DNA of 64,000 bases. Origin: Casuarius casuarius. Lineage: Eukaryota; Chordata; Aves; Casuariiformes; Casuariidae. This document shows positions 61,190 to 64,000 of this stretch, piece after piece. The notes beneath the pieces are model-generated. The model did no database searches. It saw nothing but the letters and a program-made list of their open reading frames with translations, and was not told where the DNA came from. The stretch covers positions 128,224 through 192,223 of the forward strand of contig PTFA01000405.1 of NCBI GenBank assembly GCA_003342895.1, in the 5' to 3' direction. Position numbers and translations under genes: made by a program. Positions within the stretch are counted from its first letter, which is position 1. Every line of letters begins with the position of its first letter.

Positions 61190-61330
61190 GACACTGACAA
61201 AACCCTCACAGCACAAATTGCAATTAGTGCAAGGAAACGGGACCTTTTTATCATCAAGCATCTGTTTGCAGTCTATTTTAATCACGTTACATACAGGTTT
61301 CCAAAGAATGGAAATTGAGGGCACAGCTAT
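61190..61330. promoter_or_regulatory. Conserved-element-like block
   Basis: AAATTGCAATTAGTGCAAGG near 61216, TTTTAATCACGTTACATAC near 61276 and ATCATCAAGCATC near 61250 give clustered homeodomain/C-EBP-like words in unique DNA. The role is inferred from composition only. Confidence 0.25.
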
Positions 61331-61334
61331 GTGC

Positions 61335-64000
61335 TCTGAATTTAAGAACAGATGCAAACTAATGCCTCCTGGGCGTGAACATGCTGGTAACCTTCTGTGT
61401 CAGAGAGGGAAATGAAACCCAACATGAACAGGATTAGCAAGCAGAGAAGTGAGGTATTTCTTTGCAATCAAAACAGAAACCATTATGCATTGATTGGAAA
61501 GATGATGGGAAAAGTCTTGGAGCTTGACTCCTTATGTCATACCAATAGGCTTAAGACATGATAGAAACCTGGCAAACTTGAGAAGCATTTCCACAGAGAG
61601 GGAACTACCTCATACTGGTGACAGGGTGAGAGAGTACAGTGCACTTATTTTAAATTGAGTGGCTGAATGCTGTAAAACTATACCCTGGATCGTCTGTGAT
61701 AACTTGTTCTTGCAGCCAAACCCTAGACTGTAGTTCTCCTATCACCAGCCTTCTCCCAGTAAGCAGTAAGGTTTCCCTGTCAGCAAAGCTTGGGCCCAAT
61801 ACCACAGCCAAACCTATCCTTGACCCCTGAAAAAGAGGGGGCTCTTTCTCACAGCCGAAATCCATGCTGGAAGCAAAAAGTTCCTCACTACTCAAAATCC
61901 AGTCTTGATGTAAATACCCCCCTGCAAAGGAACTCATTATACTCAGGAGGAGGTTGCTCTGCAGGTTAATTATCTTGCTTATGTTTGGCAGGGGCAGGTA
62001 TGGCATGTGGAAGAGACTGGTGGGAGGGTAGAAACCGTCACTTCAGGCATCCATGCTAAAGGGAATCCACCTGAAGTCCTTAGAAGAGCCATCTTGCAGA
62101 AGCCACCAGTGGAAAGGATTGCTCAGCACGAGGCCCAAACAGTGGGAAGAAAAGGAAAGGGACTCTCTCAAGAGGGCAGGTTTGTGTCATCCTCTCGGAC
62201 TTTGGGGTCAGCAGCCCACGTGTTCAGGAAGGTGTCTCCCACCTTGAGGTGTTCCCAAAGCGCCCGTGGTGAACTAAAGTGCTCTCGAAGTTTCACCTGC
62301 TTTGTGGGCAGCAGAACTAGCAACAATTTCATACGGTGCTGCATCTGGCAGCTAGACTGATTACTAATAGAAGACTATCTTCACTCAGCACTTTGATAAC
62401 ACCTCTCTGGTTTGGATTTCCATGAATACACTGATCTGGCTGAAAACTACTCCAGCAAAAGAAAGAATGAACCCTTTTTAAGTCAGCTTCTGCAACTGCA
62501 GGAATGAGAGAACTGCTACAAGAGATGGGTCAGGGAAGTGTTAGGGTAAACAACAGCTCCATCTGTCTTGGACGGATTTAGGTTACCATTTCAAGGCATT
62601 GGGCAGGCATAATGGGACAACACTAGACGTTGGAGAAAAGTTTTCAAATCCTGTGGCCATCTGGCCTGTTCACATGCTGTAAGTAGTACATGCCACTTCA
62701 GCAGGTGGCATCGAGACCTTTCTCTGAAGGGCCTTTCCACCTCCTTTTCTCCTCTCTTTGCAAGATCTCCTGGAGACTTGCAGGTGTGACTTGCAAGAAG
62801 GCCATTAACAGGAGCAGATGGGAGTGATGGGCCATCCTCACAAGCATCGAAGCATGATCAGGGCTGGCTGTGCAGCAAGGTCATCGCAGAGAGGATTAGG
62901 AGATGGGAATGTGGGCTGGGCCTCTGGAGATCACGAACTGACTTCATTTGGAGATGGGGCAGTCTAATCCTTTTCTTCCTTCTAGTGACTGTGCCTACAG
63001 CCCTGTGTTGTCTCTGGCCTTGGAAAACAGTGGAAAAAAAGCTCTTTGGAAAAACTTTGGTAATGGAAAGAAAACTCCACAGCTATCACTCACTTAAAAC
63101 ACACAGAAAAAAAGGCTTAATTCTTCATACTGGATATATGAAAAAGAACAAAAGTTTTGCATTACATCAGCTTCACAAGAAAACATAAGTGGTGGTTTTT
63201 GTTTGCTTGTTTCTCCCTTCTGAGTTTATGCTGGCCTCACTGGGTGTCATTTTTTCACTTGCACCGTTTTTGCCCTAGTAAACTGCATGGGCTTAGTCCT
63301 GCTTTACATCAGGGAGAGCAAGAGGAGAACGAGGACCATGGTCATGTCTAGGGAACAGTGCTGGGAGAAGGCTGCAGCTGGTGACGTGGGGAGAATTCCC
63401 ATCACGTTTCTGGAGGCTTCTTGAGTAAGATGGGGGAGTCACCCTGTGACAGCAAAGAATACATGCAGGCTGGGTCTTGGATTGCTAAACAAGAGGAAGT
63501 GAAAAGCTGTCCTCTTACAGGAAAGTACTTTCTCCCTGTTGTGAGGCATATCAAGAGTAGCAAAGGAAAAGATCCTCAGCGAAAGATTATAGTCTGACCA
63601 GCCAATCTGTTTCTTCTTGGAGCAGTTTCCTCCTTCAAAATTCTATCAACACCAATAATAAAAGTCCCCGGGCAGCTCACACTAACTGCCACAGCAGCAC
63701 AACAAGATTTTACACAAGCAAGGAGCCACTCTTATAGGCAGTGAGCAGCCCACAACACCCAGATGTGCATGAAAAAAGGGAGCCATGGAAGAGAAACGGG
63801 GGAGGAAAAGGAATTTTCCCTCCCTGAGGTACAATCTATGTCTCTGTAAAGAGTTGCACAGCCTCTCCTGTCTTATTTCACCAAATATGACACTCTATTT
63901 ATGAAGCTTTTAAATTCAATAGCTTGTTTTCAGGCCTGCTGAGCAAGCATTGCCAGACACAGACTATGTGCTGTTCAGGCAAATTCTGGCTGCTTCCAGC
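61335..64000. other. Non-coding stretch to window end, nothing assigned
   Basis: This is mixed unique DNA. The overlapping frames of about 118 codons at 61650-62006 (minus) and 62007-62360 (plus) show no known domain. I see no dispersed repeat, RNA gene or regulatory cluster that I can support. Confidence 0.38.

Noticed and set aside
1..64000. tRNA, rRNA, CRISPR array, bacterial operon or intact provirus
   Set aside because: No cloverleaf B-box, ribosomal RNA words, regularly spaced direct repeats, operon-like packed frames or paired long terminal repeats were seen on either strand.

Overview
The window looks like non-coding nuclear DNA of an amniote, most likely a bird or another archosaur. 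It is AT-rich overall and poor in CpG. The only transposon relics I could see are old and heavily decayed: one CR1-type LINE body, two short CR1/L3-like 3' pieces, and a few MIR-like and unnamed old repeats. A 64 kb mammalian stretch would normally show many young SINEs and L1 copies, and I saw none. There are no bacterial or viral gene arrays, operons, tRNA or rRNA genes, or CRISPR arrays. No open reading frame was recognisable as a conserved cellular protein. The longest frames (145 to 213 codons) fall in GC-rich or simple-repeat stretches where stop codons are scarce. The window is therefore probably intergenic, or one very large intron.

Layout. 1-9000: ordinary unique DNA with several blocks that read like conserved non-coding elements (about 90-260, 2030-2215, 6060-7140 and 8640-8990), plus a GC-rich patch at 5380-5990 that holds a cysteine-rich open frame. 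9085-9710: a decayed CR1 retrotransposon. 9710-20150: mostly featureless, with a 32-bp tandem duplication and a polypyrimidine satellite at 13896-14046. 20150-34900: old dispersed repeats and further conserved-looking blocks (23200-23700, 28560-28740). 38843-38871: three nuclear-receptor half-sites that include a perfect DR5. 42400-43060: a promoter- or enhancer-like segment with a palindromic CRE, two RFX X-box-like sites and a CCAAT box. 43981-44960: CT and TG microsatellites. 45934-46097: a long imperfect hairpin, the most striking structure in the window. 52760-55950: an inverted CA/TG repeat, a near-perfect 35-bp palindrome and a GGGGAA polypurine tract. 59795-60125: a small CpG-rich segment, the best orphan CpG-island candidate.

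How it might work together. No gene set can be assembled here. The plausible function is regulatory: scattered candidate enhancers, a possible retinoic-acid-response element, a CRE/RFX-type element and one or two CpG-rich candidate promoters for non-coding transcripts. All of these are readings of the sequence by eye. Cross-species alignment, repeat masking and transcript data would be decisive.
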